This document shows, piece by piece, positions 53,307-64,000 of a stretch of DNA of 64,000 bases; position 1 is the stretch's first letter, and the number at the start of each line of letters is the position of its first letter. Made by a program: the position numbers and the translations under genes. The notes under the pieces were generated by a model. That model was not told the origin of the DNA. It saw nothing but the letters and a program-made list of their open reading frames with translations, and made no database searches. The stretch is from Rhizoclosmatium globosum. Taxonomy: Eukaryota; Chytridiomycota; Chytridiomycetes; Chytridiales; Chytriomycetaceae. The stretch lies in assembly GCA_002104985.1 (NCBI GenBank), contig MCGO01000046.1:124001-188000 (forward strand), in the 5' to 3' direction.

Positions 53307-54544
53307 ATGGCCCACTTCTTCAACGACACGCACAACCAAGGCCAATCAGAGCTCCAGTTCCAAAGCTACGACTACCAGGCCTCCCAAAACGACGCCTACA
53401 ACAACTTCAATGCACCCATCCAGTCGTCACACTCACAGGCCCAGTCGCAGAACCAGCCGGGCTACGCGAGCCAACCAATGTCAATGCCAATCAGTTGGAC
53501 GGCCGCCTTCTCCACAGGCGATTACCCTGACGAGCCGCCGCTTCTCGAGGAACTTGGGATTAACTTTGGGCATATGCGGGACAAGGTTTGTTTTGTGGTT
53601 GTTTTGTTGGAGGTTGGGGTTTTAAAATGAGGTGATAGGCGATTTCGGTGCTGAATCCTTTGACGCCGATTGATAAACATGTTTTGATGAGTCGGATCTG
53701 GCGGGGCCTGTGCTCTTTTGCCTGTTGTATGGTGGTTTTCAGTTGTTTGTGAGTGTCAATGTTCCCCCTCTTCTCACGGAGAACGTCAGTTAAAGATGGA
53801 GTTTTATTGAAGCACTTCGTTGACTTTGGAAGTTTGGATCGGAAGGATCGAGGTACGAAGGAATGTTGATTGGAAGGGAATGTTGAGTGTTGGAACTTGG
53901 CCTATAACCTCACCAACAACCCAACATTCCAGTCACATACCAACCGAATCTGTACTATATTTAAGCGGAACCGACGGCTCTACTTCATTACCTCCCGCAT
54001 ATTTGAGTTTTTATTCACCCTATGACTTCAGGCCGGTAAAATCCAATTCAACTTTATTTACGGTGTCGCATTACTTGGCTGGCTCTCCATCTACGCGATC
54101 CTGAACTTGATGAGCGAATCCGGTATTGATTCCGCTCGTACTGCGTCCGTCCTTGGATACTGTTTCCTTCCAATGGTTTTGTTGAGTTCCCTGAGTATTC
54201 TGTTGCATCTGAGGTATATACTGAGTCCGTTGTGAAACTTCAGTGTGAATTCTTATGAACTATTTGACAGTGGTCCTGTTGGATTCGTCATGTCAATCTT
54301 TAGTATCTTCTGGTGCACGTATTCTGCAAGTTTGATGTTTGTCACAGTCCTCAGTATGTCAGATCAACGGCTTCTTGTCGCGTACCCTGTTGGTCTCCTC
54401 TATCTGCATTCGCTCTTCTCGTTGTTATGGCGAAATGATTCGATCTCTTTGTGTCAAGAGCAAAACTATAATAAAGCCATCATATATGTCAAATACTATT
54501 CAACTCAATTCGTAGCATCGATTTTTGCTCAATTTATGGAATGA
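53307..54544 (+). CDS. Yip1 family protein (YIPF5-like), ER-Golgi
   Basis: Four exons (53307-53585, 53639-53748, 54032-54213, 54271-54544). The cytosolic N-terminus is Gln/Asn/Ser-rich, then PDEPPLLEELGINFGHMRDK leads into ISVLNPLTPIDKHVL, LAGPVLFCLLYGGFQL, GKIQFNFIYGVALLGWLSIY, ASVLGYCFLPMVLLSSLS and GFVMSIFSIFWCTYSASLMF with VLSMSDQRLLVAYPVGLLY. This is the Yip1/YIPF5 pattern of five membrane spans. The protein interacts with Ypt1/Rab and COPII components in ER-to-Golgi transport. Exon 2 is one base short: KHVLM and SDLAGP are in different frames. Intron 2 is 283 bases. The C-terminal extension beyond SLFSLL is longer than usual and may be an unspliced intron or real. Confidence 0.87.
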
Positions 54545-54617
54545 ACAACGGTTATGCACTTTGTGATACAGTGTTTGGATTGGATGAAAACCTTTTTATT
54601 TCCGACCAAATAGGGAC

Positions 54618-55913
54618 TTATTGTGCGGCAGGAAACAACTGAGACAGTTTCGTAGCTTGTGCCATCAACTTCTCTCCTTGTTCATTCAAAAGCCCATCCA
54701 ACTCATCAGCAATAACTTTCAACATCTGTCCAACAGTATCTGTTGCAATTTGTTTCACATCTTCAGAAGATAACACGTCAAACGGATTTGCGGCTGTCAA
54801 GGATTTCAAATCAGGGAACCGTTTTCAACTCAGCATTTTTTTTACTCACCTGCAGCACGTTCTTCCGCTTCCCATCGTTCACGGTCTAACCTCGCCAACT
54901 CTTCCAGCTCTTTCAAGCGCGCAAGTTCGGCTTCATACGCTTCGAGCGTCATGGCTTCTGCCAATGGTTGCGGCTCAACAATTGGTTCCTCAACTTCAAC
55001 GTCCAACGAAGCAGGTACAATTTCTTGGTCTATAGATGTGTAGTATTGATACAGTTTATAGTGTTGGAATACGCTATAAAAAAGGGGGTCCCATTTAATT
55101 GAATTTGTGGAGAGATATTTTAAATGGACGTACCCTTCCATGGCGAAATCAACAATGAGTTTCGATTCGTTCGGGCCAAAGAGATCATATCCGTTTGCGG
55201 GACCGCTGTTTGCTGTTACAAGTGCACGAAACTTTTCGAGGGATTTAAGGGGTGGGACACCTTTTTCTTCGCCTGTTTGGTTATATAGTCATTATAATGA
55301 AACGTAAAACAAGGAACAGAACTAGTTATTTTCTTGATTGTGAGTTTCATGATGGATAAGAAGCCGCTTGTTTGTGCGGGTGTGAAGCCATTCTCTTTTG
55401 CATGTCTATTGCATAATTAATGCTAGAAATACGACCGGTGCGGTCATCACGTACTGGTATATTCCAAACATGTTGCCAACAGTTATACTCGCAATCATGT
55501 CTTCCCTCCATTGCCCGCAGTTTAGGAATAAAGCGCACTTGCTGTTCATAGAATAGAATCAGATCAAATCAGGTGAAGAATAAAGCGAGAGGAGCAAACT
55601 TGAAGGCTTCATCGATATCCGGAGTTCCATTCAACTCAGTAACTTGCTCTGGAGTCAAACAAAGCGCGTCCTACCATTTGTAAATAAAAAACGCACTTCC
55701 GTTGACAAAGAATAAAAAACTCACGGCAGCAGAATCATCTTCGCCTGTGATGCTACTAAACTTCATATTCCTTGTCTTTGAAGCACTCTTCACGTCCCTC
55801 CCACCACCCCCACCCGCCTTCACTTCCGAAACAGAAGCACCCCCGACACGCGACTTTACACCGAGCGAAGACGAGACAGGAGTTTTCTTTGTTGGAGGAG
55901 GTTGTGGCGGCAT
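54618..55913 (-). CDS. Unidentified coiled-coil protein, divergent from CC2D2A
   Basis: At least five exons. Exon 1 (55725-55913) is Pro/Lys-rich (MPPQPPPTKKTPVSSS). Exon 2 gives DALCLTPEQVTELNGTPDID. Exon 3 gives VRFIPKLRAMEGRHDCEYNC, WQHVWNIP. Exon 4 gives GEEKGVPPLKSLEKFRALVT, ANSGPAGYDLFGPNESKLIV. Exon 5 has a coiled coil (LARLKELEELARLDRERWEA), then a helical end (VKQIATDTVGQMLKVIADEL). Exons 2/3 and 3/4 join only if one base is added at each. I do not recognise the family. Its start is 68 bases from the start of CC2D2A, so the two may share a promoter. This raises the possibility of a flagellar or basal-body role, which is inference only. Confidence 0.6.
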
Positions 55914-55981
55914 TTCTCTGAATCAAAAAGAAATTGTCTGATTCTTTTAAGTGACAGCAAAACAAACCATCGAAAAAGAGG

Positions 55982-58900
55982 ATGGAAGCATCTGAGGCGG
56001 CATCCCAGTCCAAGAAAGACGCGTTAGAGCGGGCGCGTGCGAGAGTTGCCGATCGAAAGCGAGGAATTCGGAGTGGAGTTCCGAGTCGAGCGAATGTGGA
56101 AGTGGAAGTGGATGTGCTGGGCCTGGCTGGTCGGACTGCGACTGCCATTGCGAGTGGTTCAGAACAGGTCTTTGATGCAAAGTATTCTGTGTGGATTCTT
56201 ATCTCTTCATTAAAAAGGGGACAGATCATCTTCAGTCAGCAAAGAGTTCGCGGCGTTCAGACCTTTTGTCACTGGTTTGTGTGTTTGTTTGTCCTCAACC
56301 AACCAACCACCGAATGAGTCCTTACTCAACCAAACAACCAAACAACCAACCAAACAACACACACCAAACAACACAACTAGATGGACGATGGCCGTGCATC
56401 CAAATCCAATTCCAATTCCACCACGTCGTTCAAGTCCGAACCAAAGTCCGAATTCCTGTCGCCAATCTCGCCAATGACGCCCTTCAAATCGGCCCCGCGC
56501 AGATCGTCAAGTGCCCTGAATTTGGAGAGCGCGCGCGACTTGGCCGACGTCGAATTTGCAAAATCGAGGTACAAACGAATGTCTATTTCACGCGCATCAA
56601 TTGGCCCAAAGGTGAAGTGCTCCACCTTCTTTTAACTGCTTCAACTGGACTAAAACGATGATTGTTAGATGGACTTGGATCCGGCTCCTCCCGCTGGATC
56701 ACGCGACTTGAGGGCTTCGGTTGGCAGTTTGTTGAGTGGAACTTACCAGAGAAAGCGTTCCTTGAAGGTCAGTGGTCAGATAGTGTCGTTGGCTGTAAAA
56801 TAAATTAAAACATCAGGATGATGAAAAGGAACGCGCGAAACGCGAAAAGGATGAATCCAATGAGGTCCTTCATGAAACAACAGATGACCCTGACGCCATT
56901 GTTCAAGACGATGAGGCGGCTGGAAAGAAAAGCAAGAAGAAGAAGAATAAAAAGAAAAAGAAGAGTGGCGAAGACAGTGGGGATGGAGAAAGTGGTGATG
57001 GAGAACGTGGTAAAGGTGATGAACAACACGAAGGCGAAACCAAAAAGGAACGGAAAAGGAGACTCAAGAAGGAGAAGAAGGAGAAACGGAGGGAATCGTC
57101 AAAAAGTGGCGAGGAAACTGGGGCATCAGATGCTGATAAAGAGGATAACGAAGATCCATTTGATGGTTTGATACCTGTTTTGACTCTTACCAAGCCTTAC
57201 TCATTCTTAAAAACCAGAGTTCCGAGAGGCGACGGAAAGAGCTGAACGTGAAATGATCAGTACATATGTTGAGCGTTCAAAATGGGAGTCTGGATTCAAC
57301 CCTACAGGCGAACTCATCACGAATCTCTTATTTTACCCTGAAAAATACGTGCTTCCACCTTCAGAGAGTCTGACGGCCCTGTTCGAGGTATTAATCATCG
57401 TTTTACACAATCAGTCCTAACCAACTCCAAGAGTTTACGATTTCCGGATCAAGAAGGTCTCTACGTTGGTCGATTCCCAACAGTCAAGGAAGAAAACCTG
57501 ACAAAATTGGAACGACGTCTTCGCGCTTCCAACGATAACCAGTACGTGTTATCCACCAAGTTGATTAATATTGCTAACTCTATAAAAAAGTGGCTCTGAC
57601 TGGTTCGGACCCAACCAACGACTCGCAGCTCTTCCATTGCCAAATCGAGAGCGAACACAGCGACCAGGAGCTCCACCTCCCCTTCCAGTCGCACAAGCCG
57701 CCGCCGTAACAGACTCCATGCTCTCCCTCTCACGCTCCTCTGTATCCCTCCGATTCATTGAAGATCCAAGCCCTATCGTTGAAGACCCTTACTCTTATAT
57801 AAACAACATGGGCCTCGTGCTACGAAAACCTCATCCAACGAGTCCGTTCAGACACATTACTACTACTCCTGACGGATATTACACTCTCGTGTTCAGTCTT
57901 GGATCTTTGAATTTTACAGAACATCCCTTGATGACAGAAGAATGCAAACTCGCGAAAGACGTTGAAGAGTGGATTTATGCGTTGAGGGCGCGGAAGAAGG
58001 TTGATTTGGTTGGCTTTTTGAGTCGGAAGTTGGAAGTGAGTTTGTTTGGAGATTGGTTAGTTCCAGTGTTTAACACAATTTCATTCCTTGTAGGCGCTAA
58101 AATACTCATACGCGGAATATGTCGACCGAACGGAAAGAATTTTGAGTAGTACAAATGCCATCAAACCTGCGGCGGAGGTGGAACCGGATGGAATTTATCC
58201 AGCAAAACCAACTGGCTCAAAGTACTACGAAAAAAAGATCCTTCCACTCGAGGAAGAAGAAAAAGAGCGGATTCGCCAGCAAGACATGGACCGACGTCGA
58301 GAATTCCGAGAAGACATCCGATCAACAAGGTTACTCAGAGTAAGCACATATCAATTATCAAAACGAAACTAAACCATCTACTCAGGACGCAGAAGCCCAC
58401 ACAGACCGCCTCTACGAATTCAAAATCATCCAAGCCTGGGAACGCATCAAAAAACTCCGCAAAAAGACAAACCTAATCACAAGCTCCGTCCGCGTCATGG
58501 TCCGCGCAAAATCCGCACCTACTTCCGCCGAAGAAGACAAAGCGGAGTTCCATCGTCAAGTCGAAGAAGAACTCCAAGAGCTCGAGGAGCTCCATAACGC
58601 GGAAATGGAACGCAAGAGTCGACAGTATAAAGTCTTGTTGAAGGAGTGGAGGAAGCGGAAAGACGCTGAAGACGAGTTGAAGCGGCAAAAAATGAGTGAG
58701 GATAAGGAGACGGCGAAACTTAGTAAAAGGAGGAATTTACTCGGGGTTGAAGCTGACCCGCTTGAAGATAGTGATGAGGACCGTGTTGAGTTGGTGGACG
58801 ATGGGAGGTCTGGTCATGAATGGCTTCGTGAGTCTTCTGAGTCGATTCGGAGTAAGGAGGTGTGGGATCGGACGAAGGAAGATAAACGGGCGAGGAAGTT

Positions 58901-61900
58901 GGAGAAGCAGGCGGAAAGAGAGCAAGAGAATGAGGTTTGTTAATTGGACGGTTTGGGTTGAATCTAATATGCATTTACAGGCTGAAACTCCACGTAAAAG
59001 TATTTGGGATGTGTTTCGAGGACGATTTCCTGTTGCAAAGCGGCCCTCATTGGCGACGCGGGAAGAATCTTCAATCTTGGACTTGACTCTTGATGATTCT
59101 GGAATAAGTGAACCTCGTAGCAAGAGTATGAGACCGCAGTTAACAATTAGAACCTCTGATCTCGACTCAAACCTGCCTCCCAAACGAAGCGCTAGTGTTA
59201 AACCCGTATCATCAACGAAAGTAGATTCTGCATTTGCGGAATCCTCTCGCAAGAAAACACCAGTTCGGAAACGAGAACGCAAGGAAGAAGCCGAAGAAGA
59301 TACGGATATTATGGCGTCGAAATCATCCTTGGCTTCACAATCGAGTCTTCGCTTTGGAGATGATGTAAGAAAATGGAGGTCCGCATCGCGAAGTCGGTTA
59401 GATCAACCAAGTCCACTTAAAGTGAGACGTCCATCTTCTCGCGCACCGTCTCCGGGAAGAGTCACTCCAAGCACGGCTTTACCAAAGTCCATTGTTGCAC
59501 AGGAACAAGCTCCAATCAAAATGAGACGAAAGTCCGCAATGCTTGATGCTGAAAGTGTCACCACGAAATCAAGCTCGCCAAAGAAGCCAAAGTCTCCAAA
59601 GAAGAAGAAGAAGGGGATCTTTGGGACGGCGGATGACATGCCTGTGGCTCCTGAATTAGATGAGTTTGATGCAAATAAGGCTCGTCGCGAAATCGCAAAG
59701 GTATGTACTTTCCAGAGTATAACAGGCTCATTCTAAACGTATACATACAACAGAGACTTGACGCCTCGCTTCGACCTCCAGGAGCTCCTATCCTCTCCAT
59801 CAGCCATGTCTTTTCTGAACACCCAACCGAATTCCTGCAATGTCCAAAAGACGAGCAACTCCGAAGACGCGAAATTGAATCCACAAATGTTTTCGCTATT
59901 ATCTATTACAACAATAAGGAGGTTACTCGAACCATGCCACAGCCAATTGACATGGAGAGATTCACAATTGCATTCAAAGGAATCGAAACAATCACTATTG
60001 ATGAGTCTCCACTGGATTCAAATGAAGTGAGACTTGATCAAGCGAATGTGTTTGCTGTGCGAGTGAGGGAACGACCGGATAGTATCAAAATCGAGTTTTA
60101 CGAAGCGGTAAGTGAGGTAGCACCAGAGCTAACGGATACTGAGTATTGCAATAGGGTTCATATGGAAATCAGTATATCGGAGAAGTCTTTGTTCCCATCC
60201 CAGATCCAAGTGAAACTGTACGACAACACGACCGAGAATTCAAATCAATCTCGTTCAGTGGGCGCCCCTTCTTCCAAAGATTTACATCTTCAAATGCACC
60301 GCATGTTACAAATAAGTGGATTGAAGGGACAATTAAGTTGGATGTTGCGTGGGGTGTTGGAGATGATGGGAAACCTATGGGACCGCCTATCAAACCGTGA
60401 GAATCAACCATCTTCTTACTGCGGGCTCATACGATACCGTTTAGATATTTTCCGACTGCTATCCAAGGGAACTCAAAGTACACGGACCCGCTATGTGTTT
60501 CAGGAGCTGCAGGTCTTTTGAACTTACGGAAATTAATGGACTGGATCATGGACGTTAAATTCGATCCAAATGATCCTCGAAATTCTGATGTGCTGCGAAT
60601 GAAGCAGTTGGTGCAAATGGGAGGTGGTGATGGACTCTCGTTTCATGATTATTGGTCTCAAAGAAAGTATTTCCGGTTGCATATTCCGTCGAGGATAAAT
60701 CAAATTACGTTGGGTGTTGGGGTAAGTTGTGTGAGGGTGAGATGGAGTGATTCTAATATTGTGTTTAGTTGGAGTATTCAACTGACACGAAGCGGTTAAC
60801 TCTACTTAAAAAGAGACACAAGAAGGAAGTTATTGTTAAGGTTCCTGTTCCGTTCGATGATAAGGATATTACGGATGATATTTTCGAGAAAGTCGCGAAT
60901 CCACTTGAAGATGATGTAAGTCAAGAAATTAATCTATAGAATCTAATCATGTCCTTCTATATAGGCAACGGCACTAGCACTTTGGAAACCAAAGACAAGT
61001 AAGCAATCTGATGATTCCTCCACAAGTCCGTCAGAACATGTCGGGTTCCTGAAACGTATCAGAATGCACCAACTGATTCAACGAGCAAGACAAGGCCGCC
61101 CTCCACGGGTTGAAGATTACGTACGCGAAGAAAAGCTGGCTGAAGTTCAGATCCAAGAAAATCTGTTACTATCCTTCTTCTTGCCCCGAAGGCCCTTAAA
61201 ACCGTCTCGAGTCAGTAGATTCTCGAGACTTACTGCACAGCCGGAGGATGGATGCAAAATCGTTTGCCAAGTGCTCCGCGGCTTCAATGTTCCCATTAGA
61301 AAGCAAGAGTATAGAGGAATGATGGAGAATGATAAGGAAAGAGTGGTATGTGTGAAATTATTGTTTCAGGTTTAATGTTAATTCAATGTTCACGCGTCGC
61401 TTAGACTGTCAGATCGTATGTCGAGGTATCTTTCCAAGGTCGTAAAACACGAACAGCTATTTTCGACGGCCCAAGTCCTCACTGGAACGAAACTGTATCT
61501 CTTGATGTCATCCCGCCCAACAACGACTTCCGACCAGAAAGTATTATGGACAGTGAAGTCGGAATGGAGAGGATTTACTTCAACATCTTTGACGAGCTTC
61601 TGATTGACATTATCGATGACGATCGAGTGAGAGATGTTGAAATCCATCAGAGGAGAGAACGGAACTGGCTTGGCTCCTTTTCTATGCCATTCACTGCGTT
61701 GTATGAGCAAACTAGGATTGAAGGATCGTTTCATGTTCAAATTCCTACGGTGTTGTTGGGTTATGAGAAAAATCCTTCGGCGGGGGCTTTGGATAATTCA
61801 TTATTCCTTGCCTTGGAAGCTACAAAGGAAACATTGGTTGATGTCTTTATCACTCTCGAACCTCCACTCCTGCAACCAGCTCCTCTGAAGCTTAGAGTAA

Positions 61901-63235
61901 GTAAATATTCATTCTCTAGCATAATTTAATTCTTGTCTTGCAGTTCCTCTCCGACGAAAACGACCGCTTCCTCCGTTATGCAACGAAATGGTGTGCTCCA
62001 CTCCTCCTGCATCCAACCCGCCAATTTATCGCAACAGCCCTTGACCTCTCTGGTCGCACAACATTCATATGCCGTTATATCCGTCCCCAACAACCCCCCG
62101 AAGAACTTCTAACCCCGCGCCATCTCCTTCGCTACGTAAGCACAATCCCATACCTCCCCGACCGAACCGCTTTCTCCGCCGACGTATCTCTCTGGGCCAC
62201 AAGTGACCAAATGCTTGAACTCTGTGCCGGTGACGCAGCCGAACACGCGATCCTTCTGTGCAACTACCTCCTCGCAAAAGGTGGTGACAACATTGAAGCG
62301 TATGTCGTAATAGGGCATGGTATTCCTGAGGGCAGGACGGCGTATGTTGCCATGAGAGGGAAATCGGCAACGTCGGCGAATGTGGAGATGACGTTGATGA
62401 ATGCGATTACGGGGCAGTCGTATTCTGTGAGGGACCCGCATTTGCCGTTGAAGGTTGTTGGGTGTGTGTTTAATGCGGAGAATGTATGTTTGATTTTGTG
62501 GGTTATATATCAAAAGGGGGTTTGCTGAACTTAAGTACAGGTGTGGGCTAACATTCAAGCACACGATGATCCAGCACGGATAGTTTGGAATATTAGCGCG
62601 CCAAAGCTATGGAAGCCGTTCTTTTGTCGCTCGTTCCCAAAGATTGAGTACAAATCTGTCCAGGTTGATTTTATTCCTTTCTCTTCTCATCTTCCCCTTG
62701 CTTATAATCATCCAGCTCGAAAAACTGCATTACAAAGAAGTCTCAGCACGATACTGCCAAGAGCTTGAAATCCTCATTGAAAAGTCCATCGTTGCAAAAG
62801 TCGAAGAATGGAGAGGACACCGTATCACACGATGGAATCGGTACTCCTTTTTAATTCATACAATCCCTTCCCTCACTTTCGACTTACACTCCCATATTTA
62901 GACTTGCTTCAAAGTCTCTCAAGCCACTGGTGTCACGATTAGAATCTGACCACCTTCAACCAATGCCCCCTAACACGCCGCAACATATGACACCACTCTA
63001 TCAGGCTCTAGCACCCTTGAAGAATGTGTATAGGATATCAGGTTTCCCGCTGAATACTACGTTCACAGACGTGAAAGCTGTTGTCGAGTTAGTCGGTGCA
63101 ACAGATGTGCATATGAACGCAGATCCCAGCGCTGAATTAGCATTAAGTGTGTGGTGTGGAGGTTATCCTGGTGGGTTTGTATCTGTTTGGATATATATTT
63201 GTTCCTTGACGCGAGGGAAAGGGGACTTAATTTAA
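55982..63235 (+). CDS. CC2D2A: CC2D2A, ciliary transition-zone C2-domain protein
   Basis: A large multi-exon gene. The N-terminus is basic and disordered, with Lys-rich tracts at 56900-57100. EGLYVGRFPTVK (about 57455) and AALPLPNRERTQRPG begin the conserved region. A coiled-coil/acidic middle runs to about 59690. A first C2-like module follows (VFAIIYYNNKEVTRTMP, IGEVFVPIPDPS), then VRMKQLVQMGG-type helices, a second C2 (GCKIVCQVLRGFNVPIRK, TVRSYVEVSFQGRKTRTAIF). A transglutaminase-like domain reads ATSDQMLELCAGDAAEHAIL with AYVVIGHGIPEGRTAYV. The C-terminus has GFPLNTTF and GGFVSVWIYICSL, matching vertebrate CC2D2A. The protein belongs to the MKS/B9 complex that gates the transition zone; human mutations cause Joubert and Meckel syndromes. 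The first intron, from about 56168 to 56380, holds an AAC/AACC repeat. Confidence 0.93.
56296..56375 (+). repeat. AAC/AACC microsatellite-like tract
   Basis: Repeated CCAACC and AACAACC words (CCAAACAACCAAACAACC) fill the end of the first CC2D2A intron, just before the acceptor CAACTAG. It is a purine-skewed A/C tract with no coding content. Confidence 0.7.
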
Positions 63236-63373
63236 TAGAAATAGAAATAGAACTGTGTTGTTTTTGATACCAATTATGTTTAATATCTACTCAATATATC
63301 TGGCTATATAAAAATGAAACAGGGAAAAGAAACGGAAAAGGAAAAACTACAAATGATCTATCTACGAACTGAT

Positions 63374-64000
63374 CTACACTGGTCTAGCCTGACTTCTACT
63401 CCTAGCAGCACCACGAGAAGTGGCTGTAACGGAAGGAACTGGTTCCTCTTGAACAACAGGTGAAGTCACTGCACTGGTTCCAGCAGCAGCACCACCACCA
63501 GCATTATTCAAATACTTGGCCTTATAATACGCCCTAGCACTTCCATACCCATGATACGGATCCTCCACAACAACCTTCTCAACAACCTCCAACTTCCCAA
63601 CAGCACCTTCCGCCCCCTCCTTCCCACTTCGTCCACGATCTAAATCATCCCACCGCGTGCTCGCATACTCTTCCGTCAATTTACTCGCAACAGCACTGCG
63701 TCCATCCTCATTGTACCGCTCTTTACTCCCCCTCCGCGAGTTATCGCTGCCAGAACTGCTTCCAGCGTCAAACGTCAGACTCGCGCGTTTGGCAGCACGT
63801 TCGCGCGCGAGGGCGACGGGTTGGGTTAGTTCGCGGGAGGCGCGTTTGGCGGCTGTGATGGAGCGGAGGGCGAAGCCGTCGCCGAGGTCTGCGGAGGCAA
63901 AGTCTTTGCTGAATCGTTTTCGGGTGGCGGGTTCGTTTGAAGGGCGGGTTGCGGGTTGGCGAGAGGCGTTGTCTGGGGTTGTGGAGTTTGTTGTTTGGTT
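63374..64000 (-). CDS. Partial gene, unknown Ser/Ala/Arg-rich protein
   Basis: An open frame runs from the right edge of the window to a stop at 63374, 209 codons with the 5' part missing. It is low-complexity: Asn/Thr/Pro at the edge, a basic helix (SITAAKRASRELTQPVALAR), SGSDNSRRGSKERYNEDGRS, EEYASTRWDDLDRGRSGKEG, YGSARAYYKAKYLNNAGG and a Ser/Val/Arg tail. No domain is recognised. It is convergent with CC2D2A, 138 bases from its stop. Confidence 0.6.
   Translation of the reverse strand, partial: NQTTNSTTPDNASRQPATRPSNEPATRKRFSKDFASADLGDGFALRSITAAKRASRELTQPVALARERAAKRASLTFDAGSSSGSDNSRRGSKERYNEDGRSAVASKLTEEYASTRWDDLDRGRSGKEGAEGAVGKLEVVEKVVVEDPYHGYGSARAYYKAKYLNNAGGGAAAGTSAVTSPVVQEEPVPSVTATSRGAARSRSQARPV

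Noticed and set aside
28990..55680. Programmed ribosomal frameshifting as the cause of the frame breaks
   Set aside because: Sites share no slippery heptamer or consistent stop codon at the junction and occur in unrelated housekeeping genes; missing bases in the assembly explain them more simply. Kept as a testable alternative.

Overview
The window is nuclear DNA of a flagellated early-diverging fungus, most likely a chytrid. Genes are spliced with short GT-AG introns (about 45-70 bases) and are densely packed. Fungal cell-cycle, exocyst and APSES factors sit beside a full-length CC2D2A gene, a ciliary transition-zone component that non-flagellated fungi lack. Two tRNA genes are present. There is no sign of bacterial, organellar or viral DNA. 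No search was run, so all names rest on motifs read directly in the translations.

Layout. 1-1.6 kb: three copies of a 281-base tandem repeat and a truncated F-box gene. 1.6-5.5 kb: an MHYT-domain sensor, a divergent FAD monooxygenase and a small hypothetical gene. 5.7-16.5 kb: Cdh1/Fizzy-related APC/C activator, two convergent F-box/LRR genes, tRNA-Leu, a C2H2 zinc-finger gene and an Mbp1-like APSES/ankyrin G1/S transcription factor. The two cell-cycle genes carry the largest introns seen in the window and these share repeat-like sequence. 16.9-22.8 kb: a ZFC3H1/Red1-type RNA-surveillance scaffold. 23.5-31.5 kb: a GT90 glycosyltransferase, then three paralogous genes with the unusual order F-box, ZnF-UBP, DUSP, interrupted by an amino-acid permease. 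31.8-39.3 kb: REEP/Yop1-like, SF3A2, a multipass membrane protein, SCYL2 and a DUF89/ARMT1-family gene. 39.5-48.1 kb: tRNA-Asn, exocyst Sec3 and a GRAM/TBC/EF-hand Rab-GAP. 48.2-51.6 kb: a multi-enzyme RNA-processing gene (2H phosphoesterase, endonuclease/exonuclease/phosphatase, poly(A)-polymerase-like, MJ1316/DUF504). 51.8-64 kb: alpha/beta hydrolase, Yip1/YIPF5, an unidentified gene divergent from CC2D2A, CC2D2A, and a partial gene cut by the window end.

Functional themes: ubiquitin-linked control (F-box/LRR, F-box/UBP/DUSP, Cdh1), the secretory and endocytic pathway (Sec3, TBC Rab-GAP, Yip1, REEP, SCYL2), RNA metabolism (ZFC3H1, SF3A2, the RNA polyenzyme) and the flagellum (CC2D2A).

Caveat: at least ten conserved coding stretches break frame, each time as if one base were missing and always in the same direction, mostly between 29 and 56 kb. 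This looks like assembly error more than gene decay. I therefore annotate these as genes rather than pseudogenes.
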